This document shows, piece after piece, positions 1 through 12,559 of a DNA stretch of 64,000 nucleotides (its first letter is position 1; every line of letters begins with the position of its first letter). The position numbers and the translations under genes were made by a program. The stretch is from Pampus argenteus. Its lineage: Eukaryota; Chordata; Actinopteri; Scombriformes; Stromateidae. Where the stretch lies: positions 3,777,001-3,841,000 of the forward strand of contig CM072876.1 in assembly GCA_036937835.1 (NCBI GenBank). The letters are read 5' to 3'. Under the pieces are notes generated by a model. It was not told the origin of the DNA. It saw nothing but the letters and a program-made list of their open reading frames with translations, and made no database searches.

Positions 1-1343
1 CATTGATGCGATAGATGAATTGTGCAAGAAAAGCTAAACTATGTATGCTCTTTCAGTCTTGATCCCACCTTACTGTGCACACACTGAAGGGCATTACCTC
101 CTTTTTGCCCCCTTGCCTCTCCTCTTTCTATTTGTGTTCCTGTGTGTCAGGTTTACAGTCGATTGTCAATTTGAGTGAAATACAGCAGCGAGAAGAAATG
201 AATTTTGACTGTGCCTGAATTTGATGCTTCACCGTCCGTGATTTTTGCCAGGGGAAGCAACAAACAACAAAGATTCACCAAGGCCAGCCAACCTGCCCAA
301 CATATAAACAAGATAAACAATGTCTCCAGGGGTAACCAAGAGGTGCAGAGGAGGCAGGGAAGTGCTATGTTTGTTCTCTGATCGATGCCATACATAGTGC
401 ATGAGTTCCCTAAGAACTGTATGGGTAGAAGTTCTATACGAGACAAAGGGAAAGAAAAACTATTGAGATGTGGTTGAATAAAGGTAAAAAATATAAAAAA
501 GCATTGTGTGCATGCTTGAGTCAGAGAGTTTCTCATCTCAGATGATAAAACGTGATGTTTAAGTAGGAAAATAAAGATCGAAATCCAAAACATTTGGATT
601 ACACCGTCATATCCTTCCATAGCGGTCTGATTTCCTCCAATAAACACCTATAAACCCGGCTATTGCAGAGCTCTCAGAGAAAATTAAAAGACAAAATTGC
701 CTTCATAAATATTAATCTGTGTAAGGCAGAGGTTGCGCCCTTCACAATTATTCATGCTCTCTGGAGCGCATTTGTCAAGAGTAAACAGTATCCTCCTGTT
801 TACCTAATGCAGAACATTCAGTAGGTGAGTGGGCATAATTGATGCCTTCATATTCCATTCTTGAGGATGTAATTAAACACAGTCTGGTATGGAAGACGTT
901 CATCTCTTGCTTTTATTTCTCTGCAATTGTGCAGAGTATTCGTCCGCACACTCGCACTCATCCGTTTCTACAACAGCGGTGCCTTGGTTCACGTTGAATT
1001 AAAAGGTGGAAAGCGCGTTAATTTCACAGCATTTGGCATGTCATTAACACTATGGGGCCTGCAAGTGTACTGTAGATAGCCTCTGCCTCTGCCTGCGTAG
1101 CTTTGTTTTTCTTTTGGGGGTGGGGTGGGGTAATATATTATTAGCTGCTTGCTTAAGTGTGACCGAATCATTAGTGGGCAGAAAATAAGCCAATAATATT
1201 TTTCTCTATGCCTTCATGTGCTGTTATTGTTATTGAAGTCTGGATTACGATTGTCTGGCCAACATGCCTTCTGTTTTCACTCATATATTCCACACTTTGG
1301 AATATGAGAGTAATATGGATAAAATCTACTATAAATGTATGTA
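1..1343. other. Non-coding stretch with one candidate regulatory block
   Basis: No gene is supported. A 164-codon minus-strand frame crosses 153-647, but it starts at GTG and has no recognisable domain. A pyrimidine-rich tract at about 98-150 ends in CAG and looks like a splice acceptor (see findings). The part from 660 to 900 is free of simple repeats and has several motif cores; it is listed separately. A G-rich run at 1116-1130 has only three runs of four or more G, so it falls short of a standard quadruplex motif. Confidence 0.7.
660..900. promoter_or_regulatory. Candidate conserved non-coding block
   Basis: This stretch has no simple repeats and balanced composition. Visible cores include ATTAAT at about 711 (homeodomain type), ACAATTATTC near 744 (SOX-like), GTAAACA at 781-787 (forkhead type), ATTCCA near 854 (TEAD type) and TAATTAAA near 870. 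Such clusters are typical of developmental enhancers, but short cores also occur by chance. That it is conserved is an inference only; no alignment was possible. Confidence 0.25.
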
Positions 1344-1420
1344 TAGAATAGAATAGAATAGAATAGAATAGAATAGAGTAATAGTGCCTTTATTGTCAAT
1401 GCATGGCAGTAAAACAAGTT
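1344..1420 (+). repeat. (TAGAA)n run joined to an interspersed-repeat end
   Basis: About six and a half copies of TAGAA (1344-1376) are followed by 'agtgcctttattgtcaatg'. I recall this pairing of an A-rich pentamer run and a 'gcctttattgtca' block as a frequent terminus of a teleost interspersed repeat, probably a retroposon end. The family name is not certain. A similar 'agtgcctttatt' block lies at about 2017-2041. Confidence 0.6.
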
Positions 1421-1523
1421 TGAACTTGGTCTCTGTGGTCTTGAAAGTACTCTTAAGACTTCATCCCAACAACTACCTGATCAGTGCTAATAGATAAGAA
1501 CTGAATACACACTATACATATTG

Positions 1524-1526
<3 letters not shown>

Positions 1527-1583
<57 letters not shown>
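1527..1583. repeat. (AT)n microsatellite
   Basis: About 28 uninterrupted AT units. Such tracts can extrude as cruciforms and are often length-variable. Open frames of 72-75 codons on both strands here are simply translations of this repeat. Confidence 0.98.
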
Positions 1584-1584
<1 letters not shown>

Positions 1585-1599
1585 GTCAGAACATCAGAT

Positions 1600-3640
1600 A
1601 TATACGTATATTCACTCAACCATTCCTGCATACCAACTCTCAGTAGCAGAAAGGAAGAAGCCTGATGATGAAACTGAATTGCCATTTTATGGTTTATGGA
1701 GTGGTCTTCAATGTGCCTTAAACCAATCACTACTTCCATAAAAGAAACTTACGTGAAAGAATTAATTATTTGTAACAAATGGGGAACTTTAAAGCAATAA
1801 GAAATCTGCTGGCGACAGCAGCAAGTTAAACTTTAATGTTAGAAACCTCAGTGGACACCTGCTCACAAACCTAGAGGATAAAGACATTGTTTAAAACTTC
1901 TCGTCTCATCCTTTAACAGGTGTTTGAGTTGCCTGACCATAACTACACCTTAAAAAGAGTACTTTGTCTATTGTGTATTGCACTCCTATAACATTGTTGG
2001 TATCACAGTGGACAGTAAAGTGCCTTTATTACACAATGCATCTCGACCACTGTCAGTTCGGTCAGAATTCAGGTGTGTCATGCTAGTAGCGGTTAACATA
2101 GCCTCAAACTGCTAGCATTAAATAAAGATAATGGGTTCATGGTACTGTGTCTACACTGTACCTGCATGCTAATGTTATTTTTAGGTTTCAAGTCTATTTT
2201 CATTGTTTTTGGCCTTTGAGAGCTTACAAATCACAGGTGACCTACACTCAACACCGTAGCTCAACATGCGTCCAACGTAGACACGTAAACGTAGCGCTTG
2301 CTGCTGGCGCTCTGCTAAACATGCTGCTAACGCTGCGCTTTCCATAGCGTAACTCCTCACCACCAGATTTTCATCATTTACAAACTCGTTTTCTTGAAGC
2401 GTTATAACTTTAAACTGTTTTAAAAGCTGTGTTGGGTACTGTGTGACAACGTTTAGTTAGCAGTGCGTTGACATATTCCCGTCAGGGCGTACCGTAGCAT
2501 AGGTTCATCGCTGAGACTGTTCAGTACTACAAAACTTGTATACTAGACTCAACTGACTCATTTCAGCTGCTACTGATACCAGCTCTTGTACATACTCGCA
2601 GCCTCTGACGCCGAAGGATATTAAAGAGACCACTCTGGGACTTCCAGACCAAATTTGTTCATGTACAAAAGCCAGACAGTCGACTATGTACTTGTTAGCC
2701 TGTGGATACGGACTGCAGCCTGAGACTCACTGCTGCAGTTTGGTTCATATTTACTTTACTTTAAGAACTGCATTTTTATCTAAATGCCTTTATTACCTCC
2801 AGGTCATCTTTATTTCTGCTACTGTCATGATATAACATATGAACGAGTTGGTAGATTTTTCTTCATTTACTGTAAAGATAATTATCACAGTAAGTAAAGT
2901 AAAAGATTATTAGTTTAATACGTTTTCAGCTCTATAGAGCCCACAGCCTAATACTTTGGGAGGATAATGACGCTTATGCTAAAGTGTCCTTGAATAATCC
3001 AGACGCTATTTTCTCTGTACTCCCTTGCTGCTGCTTGTGAAGGGTACGCTAATTTACGATCAGAGCATTATGAAAATGACGCCCTGACGACATTATGTGC
3101 AATGGGATTGTTTTATGTGTGTGTTTATGAATATATGATATCTCTGTCTGTATTCCTCTTTTCTCAGAAATAAACTGAGATCACTCGCTTCTCTCCTCTT
3201 CTGTCCATCGGATGTTAGGAATCAAGGGCCAGACTCCGGGGCGCAGCTGGTCTGCCTGTAGATGGCCACATCAGATCTTATTCCCTGCACAGGTACACAA
3301 TCATACAGTGAGAGGGAGAGCGAGCTCCATCGGCTGAATACTGATTCAGGAGCAGGGCATCTACAAGACAAGCTCAGAGAGACTCGAGGAACATGGAGGC
3401 CAGGGGATGAATTCTTAAAGATACAGTCTGCAAGACTTTTGGAGGTATTGGAAGAATAGAAAGAATACAAGGGGGTGATATGATTTTGTGGGAGGCTGAA
3501 CAAGAGGAGGTTCAAGGGAAATTGCATTGAGAATGACCTTAAGGTGGTTGTTGTTGTTTTAAAAAGTTAGATTTTCTTAAAAGAAAAATCTGTTGTAACT
3601 CAAAATAAAGTTTGGTGGGTTAGGGTTAGGTATGGCTATG
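1600..3640. other. Non-coding stretch
   Basis: No gene, RNA or strong repeat is recognised. The part around 2200-2520 is rich in 'gctaac/gctaa' words common in fish repeats and may be an old interspersed copy. 2929-2940 is a perfect 12-bp palindrome (GCTCTATAGAGC). 3606-3618 has a short 'ggttagggttagg' run that is too short to be telomeric. Confidence 0.6.
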
Positions 3641-3985
3641 AACTTTTATAGAAACGATCATGGGGGATGAATCCTAAAAACTTTGTGTTTGGAGCTACCA
3701 CGAGGTTAACATTTGTGTTTTTTCTCGAAGTTTAACAATTGGATGAGTTGCCATGGATATACGGGATATACTGATACGGGTGTTCAAGGTCCCAAGAATT
3801 CTGACTTTAGTGATTATCTGATATTTCATCTAGTATTGATATCCATGAAATGTTTCAGTCCCCAGTGGATGAATCCTACAGACCTTGGTGAATCTCTGAC
3901 CTTACCTCTAGAGCCACCATCTGTCGTTTTGAGCGAAATCTCAACAACTATTGGATGGTTTGGTTTAACAGGATAATCGATGATT
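3640..3985 (+). repeat. Interspersed teleost repeat, three ~100-bp internal units
   Basis: The segment contains 'gatgaatcctaaaaacttt' near 3666 and 'gatgaatcctacagacctt' near 3868, with a diverged middle copy between. The start-to-start distance of the outer two is 202 bp, so the period is about 101 bp. The last unit carries 'ctcaacaactattggatgg', a hallmark of a very common percomorph repeat that I recall in long tandem-like forms. Further copies lie at 36243-36390 (plus) and 47330-47395 (minus). The frames of 65-87 codons here are shadows of the repeat. Confidence 0.75.
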
Positions 3986-4029
3986 TGAACATAATGCATA
4001 GAAAGTGATGGGATGATAACCATTTCCTT

Positions 4030-5735
4030 ATTTAGAGTTTAATATGAAGTATGGACTTTGGCTTTTCCTTTAATTGGTTTTGTGCATTCCCTTTCAAATC
4101 CTTTTATACGGCGGTAGCATTAGCATAATGTAGGAAGACTTGTGGCCGGAAAGAAGCAGTTCAGATGAAGACCATCTGGTAGCCAGAGAAGAGACACTCT
4201 CTGGTCTCTCTACAGCTGACATTAATAAGCTCCGTTTGTTCCTGAGGAGCTGTTCAGAGGCCAACAGAAGAAGCCTGGTTGTACTGAGCAGCTTCAGAAA
4301 TTGAAGACATAACTTTGCAAGTGAGAATCAGGTTGCAGCAGGGAGGGAAAAAAAGCAAGTAACACTGGAAAACCTTCCTTGACTAAATAAACATCTTAAG
4401 ATTTACTGTAGTTAATTTTTTGCTTGTATTGCTCCACTAGGATTCCTCTGTTTATGTCTCTAGCTTAAGTTACTGGAATAGTTCACGCTGACTATAGCGC
4501 AGTCAAAACACTGTAAGCTATTTTAGGTGAATTACAGTTATTATTCTCAGCTAATAGCTGTCTTAAAACGCTAATCACGCATGCTAATTCCTGCTTTAGT
4601 GCGCCTATGGATTAGAAGCCCGTGTAATGTACGGCTAAATCCCTTATACACTGCACCGAAAATCCGCCTAGAAGCGTTTCTCATCATCAAAAATTTTCCT
4701 TCTAATTATGTCTCCAGAGAGAAGCTCAACTCCCACTTGAGTTGAGATTGTCCATACAGTATCTCAGGATCACACGCGTGTGGAATACAGAACACATGCC
4801 CTTGATCAAGCTCCCAGCTATTGCCTTTACTGTGTATCCTGTCCCATAGATTAGAATTGATGGACACTTTATGCAGCTGCTGATAGAATTTAATCTCACC
4901 ACAAGGCAAAAAAAATAATCATCCTATTTGCTCTTATATCATTAATAATCAGTTTGGCCTCCTCCCCCCCATCTACAGTCACATTCAATAACCAGCCAAC
5001 CTTTTTAAAGTGAGTCATTTCTAAAAAAACTGTCCCACTTTCCAACAAGCTAAAGTCAAATTTAATGTGACCACTCTTTCTTTAGCGAGCATGTGTTCTT
5101 CTGCGCTTTGCTGAAATATTAATAACCTATTAATTATAGGAAAAGTGGAAGAAATAGCAGGAATAGAGAGTGAAAGACAGAAGGATTGAGGCCACACACA
5201 GATCTGAAAGAATACAAAAAGAAGTGGGAAAAACACAATGCTGGAACTGGCTTCATGCTCTCCAACTCTGCAGATTTTCCTCAGAGATTTCTGATTGTTC
5301 TGCCCTGTTCAAAGCATCCGCCTGTGGTCTCATTTCTGACTTTCTCTCATATTTTGATGAAATCTAGAAATAAGCCGATAATATTATTGCTTCTGTTGGC
5401 AGTAGTCTGGCGGTAAAGTTAGAGTTCATATTTTAGAATACTTGTACACCTGAGTTGTACTCAAACTCATTCAAATTCAAGTTCTGTGAGTATACATAAA
5501 AAACAACACAGTTTACCAGCTTAATAGACACTGGTTTTACATGCCAGACCAGTATATGTTGGTGGTGGTGGTGGGATACCGGTGACCAGTATGGGATACT
5601 GTGATGTTATACTGGTTGGATGCTGGTATCCTTGACAACCATATTGAATGATGATGGTATGATGATAAAATCCAGAACATATGAAAATATTACAGTGCTT
5701 CTTTATTTAATGTATGATTAAACTACTGCCTTTTT
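4030..5735. other. Non-coding stretch
   Basis: No gene is supported. 4130-4330 is a moderately GC-rich unique stretch. 5555-5650 is rich in 'ggtggtgg' and 'gatgatggtatgatgat' words, a low-complexity patch. Open frames of 65-76 codons at 5021-5416 lack any recognised feature. Confidence 0.55.
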
Positions 5736-5749
5736 TTTTCAATTAGTTT

Positions 5750-6990
5750 ACCTTCTATATGTCACTTTACAGGCGCGTCCACCTCCAGTAGCACCCATAG
5801 TTCTACCAATTACACCCTGGTTAGCACTGATTTTGAGGAGCCCGTCCACCATAGCATGAAATGGCAGACAAAGTTAGCGCCTAGCTAGTAAACAAAGTGA
5901 AACTAAAAGTTGATCAAAAGACATACTTCCTTCAGTAGTTTCGGGGGACACTATTTGATAGACAGTAGAGGTAACAAAGGAATCAAACCTGTGATTATTC
6001 ATTAGTGTCTCTGTAGCAGTGCACAGAAAATTGTTTTCATCGAGTTCTCGGAAGAAGACAAGACGTCCTTCCTCCCTGAAACTATGGTGTACTTGTACTT
6101 TACAGTCTGCTCTGTAAAACTAAATATGTACTCCATCTAAAAGGGTTTCATTGTACTGCTGTATTTACTGCACCGTATTTACACCACCGGCTGTAGGTAG
6201 AGATTTTTTTTTCAGAATAAGGAGGGAAGAAAAACCACTCAGAACCAGTTGACCTTATAAATGATGCATCATCAAAGTAGCCGGCAGTATATGTTGAGTT
6301 TTAAAATACGTTTTACAGGTGGACCATATCTCACAGGACGAGGTAATTCTCCAGCAGAACCACAATTTGCAGGTGCTGCTAACAGATACTGACCACCAGG
6401 AAACTCCAAATGCAATGAAACTGTTAAAAAAGTAGTAAAAATATGACTGTACTTACTGGAAAAAAATGTATCTTCTACTACAGGCTGCTATTTCTTTTTT
6501 TCTTTTTTCGGCACTCCTGTGATGGAAAGGGGTTGGGGAAGCACCCAAAATGTGACAACAGCAATTACAACTGGCATACGTATTGGTGATTCATAGAGCT
6601 TGATGCAAATTTAGGAAGTTTTCATGCAAAAATTGTGGTAAGTAAAGGTAATTATATTCAAATTGAGAGAGACAGAGGGGTTTTTATGGGCATTTATAGT
6701 AACAGAGGAGATTTTATGCAGATTTGTGGTAAAAAAAAAAAGAGGGGATTTGAAGGTGACATACGGTGGTTTTATGCAAATGTATAGTGACATAGCAATT
6801 TTTTTTTTTTTGCTAGCAAAATTATGTACAAATAGGTTGGCATAGTGAGTGGTTATGCAAATTTGTGGTGACAGACACATAGTTTGGAGAGAAATGATTG
6901 AATAGGCACTTGAATTAGGGCGAAACCATTATGTTGAGGAGGTGCTGCTGTTTGCACATGCATAAAAATAAAGTATCTGACAACAGTTGT
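5750..6990 (+). mobile_element. Probable ~1.2 kb interspersed element remnant
   Basis: The segment resembles, from memory, a long percomorph repeat that opens with 'agtagcacccatagttctac', continues through 'gtaacaaaggaatcaaacctg' and a 'ggaaaggggttggggaagcac' block, and ends with 'tgctgctgtttgcacatg' plus an 'aataaagt' tail. It has no transposase or reverse-transcriptase frame. The distal part (6601-6885) is a degenerate tandem array, described separately. Ends were set by where the resemblance fades, so they may be off by 50-100 bp. Confidence 0.5.
6601..6885 (+). repeat. Degenerate ~30-bp tandem array with octamer motifs
   Basis: Units of roughly 30-40 bp repeat the theme 'ttatgcaaatttgtggtgaca' with heavy drift. 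Recognisable unit starts are near 6603, 6623, 6716, 6774 and 6855. Three units keep a perfect ATGCAAAT (POU octamer) at 6603-6610, 6774-6781 and 6855-6862. Short poly-A and poly-T runs interrupt the array at 6730 and 6800. Confidence 0.7.
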
Positions 6991-7009
6991 TACATGTGCA
7001 AGATGAATT

Positions 7010-7584
7010 CATGTTTAACAAATACTGCACATCTTATGGATCGTTTCGGTATATTTATAGAGCTTGGGTTATCTCTTGTTAACTTTTAGCCTTTCGTTAG
7101 ATCAAACAAATTTCAATTATCTCAACATTTGTGAAATATAGCGGCTGTACAGTGTTTCGTCAGTGACCTGTTCCTACCTTTTATTCCCTAAAGTCAGTGT
7201 TTTAGCGCCAGAGAGTCACTCATGAATATGCATTTTCTGACATTTCACACAGCATTTTCAGTGGTTTGTATCCCAGCATCAGGACACATTTTCTGCAGAG
7301 ACACCATCACTAGTGAAATGTGATTTTTATTTTCCATTACACATCTAGGTAATAGAAAGATATTCTGCTTGATATCTAGTACAGTATATGTATATCTATA
7401 TAGCTTCAAAACAGCATGTATATGAAAAAAAAGTACTCATCAAAGATTCTCTCATTCAAGGAGGTCGCTCTTAATCTCCTGCTTTGCTTCTTGTCTGTAA
7501 AGCTGCTAATGGGTGGAACAAAACACCGTCTTCTCCTCAGGATATTGCTGCTTGCAGAGCTAATCAGGTTCGAAATGACGGCAC
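7010..7584. other. Non-coding stretch
   Basis: AT-rich, with nothing recognised. A 98-codon plus-strand frame (7416-7712) is partly translation of the GT repeat that follows. Confidence 0.55.
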
Positions 7585-7609
7585 GTGTGTGTGTGTGTGT
7601 GTGTGTGTG
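7585..7609. repeat. (GT)n microsatellite
   Basis: About 12 perfect GT units. Confidence 0.97.
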
Positions 7610-10600
7610 GAAGCGAACCCACACACAGACATTCCCGTTTAAACGTCGGTTATCTCCTGTGTTCATTCACCCTAATTCATGCTCACACATTAACCTCTCT
7701 GTCCTTCTTTAACTAACAAATGTACAATCAATCAAACGTTTAAAATGTGCTCAGGGTATCAAAAATGTGCACACGTCTTATCTTTTAAAGGCGTGCGCTT
7801 CATTTGCACACTGATAACTGCAGCATAATGTATGTACCTCTGCACAGATTTGTTCTGTGCACCATAAGACGGATCCCTCCTCACTACATTACCCACAGTA
7901 TACAAGTATCGCTGCGTACCATGAAGGTCATTAAGAAGTGTGAACTCAGCATGACTTCACATCAAGACCGAAACACATGGAAAAATATTCTTCTAATTGT
8001 CCAACAGTTCTGAATAATATATATAGCATGTTTTGATGAGTGCATTGTAATTCACGTTCAAATATTTTGGTTTAAATTAAAACTTAAAAAGTTTGTTTAC
8101 CCATTAAATAACCCTGATAACCATAACCTAACCTCAACCATAAGGACCCACTGTGTGTAACGATACTATTTCAAAGCTTATTCTGTCAAACAGCGGGGAA
8201 CGAACATGTCTTGAAGCTGATGCACATTTATAGCCTCGTCCTACGGGTGTCTGTGAGACTGACCAGCGAGATTTCTCCCCCCCGAGCGCCATCCGATGTC
8301 AGATGCGTCTATGCTAAGTGAGAACAACTTGACAAGCAGACGTGGATCATTTCCCAGTCTCTTGAGTCAGTGATATGTTCCCTTCTCTCACACGTTCTCG
8401 CTCATTCTCACAGTCCCCCCCTACTTTCAGATTTACAGGAAACAGCGAGGCAGATCTGTGATCAGAGTATTAGGAAGTATTTGTATTATTCACTAAAGAC
8501 GGTGGGGGCTTTGATTTATTATTCTTAAAGGTAAGTTGTAAGATGTTAAGATTTTTTTCGGATTCGGGCTACTTTTACAGCTGTTATGTGATGCTTACAT
8601 TCATAATGAAACATAGTCTTAACAGCATCCTGGTGTCTTCATTTAATATATATATAATACACCATAATTTAAGATTATGGTAATATGGATTGAGATATAA
8701 GGGAATGTGAGAATAAAAAGTGAAAAATATGTATAGACCTAAATATAAAAATGAAATAACATTATTAGCATCTTGTTAAACAGGAAATGTATAATGTATG
8801 ACATGACAAGTTATTTAACACGCTCGGAAAAAAGTCCTTTTAATGTCAATGTGACTGTCACAGCACATGATGGGAGGTGTGAAATGCGAGGGACAGGATT
8901 TGGATTTGACAGTTGCAGGCTCCCTGAAAAGGTGTTGCCTTCATGGAACATAGTTTTTATGAGCATGTCAGAAATAATTACATTATTTTCAAGGTGCTAT
9001 TCACAAATGAATTAGTTCGTCACACTTGCCTACAGTTTTTGCCCGTTGTTTTTTTTTTTAATACTGTAATTGTTTGAAACACTTAAATGCTTAAACGTAT
9101 TTTCCTGTGGTGTCTAATACGTTTAAAAGTCTAGAGAGAGAGACAGTATTGATGTAGTGGAATCAAATGGTGTTGATGGTAGTAGTTGGGAGTATTTTAT
9201 ATTACCCCTCGCATTTTTTTTTCTATTTAAGATCAGCAATCAGCAATTAATAGAAACTGTACAATGGAGCATCTGCCAACGAACTGCTGATTAATAGTAC
9301 AATTCTCAGAGTGAAGCACATTTGGTCCTACTCAGGCCTCGGAGTAAAAAGCATTTTATTAACTATCTTAAATTATTCCTTTCTCTGCTGATGTTTAGGA
9401 GCTCTAGACGTTTGTCCTTGCCTATAAGGAATTATCATGAGATTACTTTCTGGCAGATATATTGTAAGGGGGAAGATGTTTTGTGAACACTTGATGACAT
9501 TAGAGCTAATGAAAAGACTGTGTGTTACTGACCTTGTGTTTGATGCCAGTGATAACACGTTCCTCCCCCGGGACTAACCAAGGCCCTTACAGCCTTGTGT
9601 TTCTTGGCAAAAAAAAACCCTTAACAAAAAACAAAAAAACTATTTCAATTAATCTCCACGTCATTTTTTTTCCTCTCTCCACAGTTTAAGATATGGTATA
9701 GAATAAGCAAAATCCAACTGATTACGATTTGACTCATCTACAGCTGCGTGGCACCTTGTTTGTACAGTCACAAGAAGAAGAAAAACAAGAAAAACTGAGT
9801 TCAGTTTTGGATTCTGCACCCAAAAATGAGTTTAAAACAGCTGTCAGACCTAACTCAACAAAACTTGTGTTCCCAGGTGTTAATAGTTGGTGTGGCTTGC
9901 TGGCACCAGGCATAACCAATCAAATCAGATCTTCTCATTCTGTTTAAAATGTCCTCCTCTCTACAGCCAGGTATGAGGAACCTGGCTAGAAGAAATGGAA
10001 ACTAATCCTAATCCTAACCCTAAAGTGGAAAACGTTTTGCATATCAGCTTTTGGTATCAGGCAATAACTTATAAATAATATATAATCAATAGCTGCTTAA
10101 AGCATTACTTACCAATGTTAAAACCCAGTTCAGACAGACGTGGCCTTGATGTTGCAACTCTTCGCTGTCTGTCTCTCATCATGGACAAAACATCCCTCAA
10201 ATCCTTTTTTCCCAAATGGAAAAGCGTCTCATTTGTTTACCACTTGAGCTGAGTTATATCTAACAATCATCCGTCACAGGACAGAGTGCCCCGTCTTTCC
10301 GTTTCATCTCGCTCCAGTTTGGCCTTGAAGTACGACCTGGATGTGATGCACACGCCCTCGTCTCGCTCCGATCCTCCGCAAACAAAACGCACAACAAACA
10401 GGCTTTTATTTTAACTCGTTCTACCTTGGAAACACAAAGCATACAACATTTGGCTGTTGTGCTTTTCATTGATTTAGTATGCATGAGGTGGTAGCCATGC
10501 TCCAAGAGCAGAGAACTAATCAGGGGAGGATGATTGTTCCCACTCACCTTTTGGCGGTGCAATTTTAGGGACATTTAATGAAGTGCCAATGCAGAATTCA

Positions 10601-10822
10601 GAGGAGATATTATGATTTTTTTTAAAGCATTTGATAATTTTTTTTTCCCGGCCAAACAAGCGCCTCCACTTCCTCTTTGATAAGTGCAGCCAGTGGAGAG
10701 TTTGGCTAATATGTGTTGTCCCTAATACGGACATAATGGGAAAGCGGTGCTAATGTTGCTACGCCAACAGTGGAAATGTCACAGTTGACACACTCAGGCT
10801 GTAATTAGCCTAAACACAGGAG
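7610..10822. other. Non-coding stretch
   Basis: No gene or RNA is recognised. Short notable items: 'cctaacctcaaccataagg' near 8130, a short (TA) run near 8648, T9-type runs near 9050 and 9215, and an acceptor-like polypyrimidine tract ending in CAG at about 9684. Open frames of 60-104 codons show no domain. Confidence 0.55.
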
Positions 10823-10914
10823 AACAACAACAACAACAACAACAGACATAAAGCCTGAGAGAGAGAGAGACAGACAGAGAGAGTTGCAATGTGAAACAAA
10901 CAAACAAACAAAAA
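10823..10914. repeat. Cluster of three short simple repeats
   Basis: (AAC)n at 10823-10844, an interrupted (GA)n at 10857-10882 and (AAAC)n at 10893-10914 lie within 92 bp. Confidence 0.95.
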
Positions 10915-12525
10915 AGTGTCAGAATGAGAAATTTACGCCGAAACAGTTTCCGACTCCTGTAACGCCGCCGGGCTCTTTTGTCAATCAAAGACTCCGAACT
11001 AAAGATGACTCATCAATTTTCCACACCAAATTACCCCTGCTTTCCTGTAACCTCGCCCCTCCTCCTCATTCCACATTAACCTAAATTGCTTCTGCCTCGC
11101 AGTCCAACATGAACCAAATGACGAGCAGCACACACTCTTTTTCCGACTCATTTCACATTCAGCCATGGAAATTAAATCAGGACAGTGTTTTTTGACATTA
11201 CTGTACCCTGGTAATGAAGACAGAAATTAGGTGCTGGAAATTAATTTAGAGGTGTGAGGGGGGAAAGGCCCCCAAACATTTAGATTTAAGACCCCTGGAG
11301 CAGATTGTGGTTGTGGTGGTATTTTAACTGGCTGGGTGTTATGCAGGATGTCACCACTGGGGGGTGCTCTTTCACACGCCCTCGCTCACACATACACACA
11401 GTGGTGAAAGAGTAATGCTGATTGATGTGCAGAGGCTTGGCCCTCTCTCAGCTGCTGGCGCTGGTAATTGCTTCAATCCTCCTCCCAATACGAAGTAGCA
11501 CAGTGAGAGAAAGAGAACATGCTTCCATATTCAGCCCTTCCAGCAGGACAGCACACTTTCCCGATTCCCCCTAAAGAAACACTCACAGAAATATTCAGCA
11601 GCCATCCAAGGCTGGAGCTTGACATTTACTCCCAAATCTGACAGGACCTGACAGGAACTGAGTAGAGTCAGGCTGGGCTAACTTCTACACTTTATCTGTC
11701 TGGGTTTGGTTCAGGACATGACTGGTCTCAGGTGTGGAAAAGACTTGAACAGAAGTCTCAGAAGGAAATAACCCGGAGTTTTTACTTTAATCTCTTTGAA
11801 TTATTGAAAGTTAATGAGGAAGGATGTGCCTCATTGATCATTTTAACACCTGAGAGGGGGGGGGGATGAAGGTGTTATATATATGCTTCAGAAAAACTAG
11901 TTCACAAGAAACTCTGACCGACTGTAGCTGAAAGCCAAACCTCAAATGCCTTTTTCACGACTCACTAAACAAAGTTGGGCATAAATTACTGGGTGAAAGG
12001 TCACATACAACTGTTTTTACTTCTCACCTGACAGATATGTAGCTCACAATACTGTACAGCTATTACACGTTGGTGCTAGGTTTTCTCTGCAGGCATCAGG
12101 ACTGAAAAAATTCCTGCAAAATTTTTAATTTACAGTTAATAATTTCCTAAACAAAACACCAGATGGATCATTAGCTTTATTTATCTAAAAACAGCGAGGT
12201 TGCTTTCTGTCAGATGAATAATGAGGACAAGAATGTAGGAGCGAAACAGAAACTGAACAAACAGCAAACTGATGCTGATAAAAATGCATCTTCACTTCTT
12301 TTAAAAGCGTCGGAGTGGAGGTTAATCCGGTCTGACCACGGGGACGGCGGCTTTTCTAACACCGTGTGACGTTCCAACACATCATTTGAATCATGTGGCA
12401 GCTTTAAATCAGGAGCGTGGCACAGACAGTCACCTGGCGCTCCGCTTGATTTACAGATGACCGTTTTACTGCCCAGCACTCGTTATCATTTCACAGACAG
12501 GGGTGCAGATACATGCGCACAATGC

Positions 12526-12527
<2 letters not shown>
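10915..12527. other. Non-coding stretch
   Basis: No gene is supported. 11090-11240 is unique and repeat-free with an 'aaattaatttag' core and could be a conserved block. A G10 run lies near 11857-11866. 11354-11368 ('ccactggggggtgct') loosely resembles a CTCF core with two deviations. Confidence 0.5.

Positions 12528-12556
<29 letters not shown>
12528..12556. repeat. (CA)n microsatellite
   Basis: About 14 CA units. Six overlapping open frames around 12457-12769 on both strands arise from it. Confidence 0.97.

Positions 12557-12559
<3 letters not shown>

Noticed and set aside
153..647. 164-codon minus-strand frame rich in hydrophobic residues
   Set aside because: Starts at GTG, has no recognised domain or splice signals, and its hydrophobicity follows from purine-rich plus-strand DNA.
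1527..1583. 72-75 codon Tyr-Ile frames on both strands
   Set aside because: Direct translation of (AT)n.
3600..3622. Telomere-like 'gttagggttagg'
   Set aside because: Only about two hexamers; interstitial chance or part of a repeat.
6601..6885. Enhancer made of clustered octamers
   Set aside because: The octamers sit in a degenerate tandem repeat within a probable mobile element, so the clustering is explained by repetition; kept only as a question about the element.
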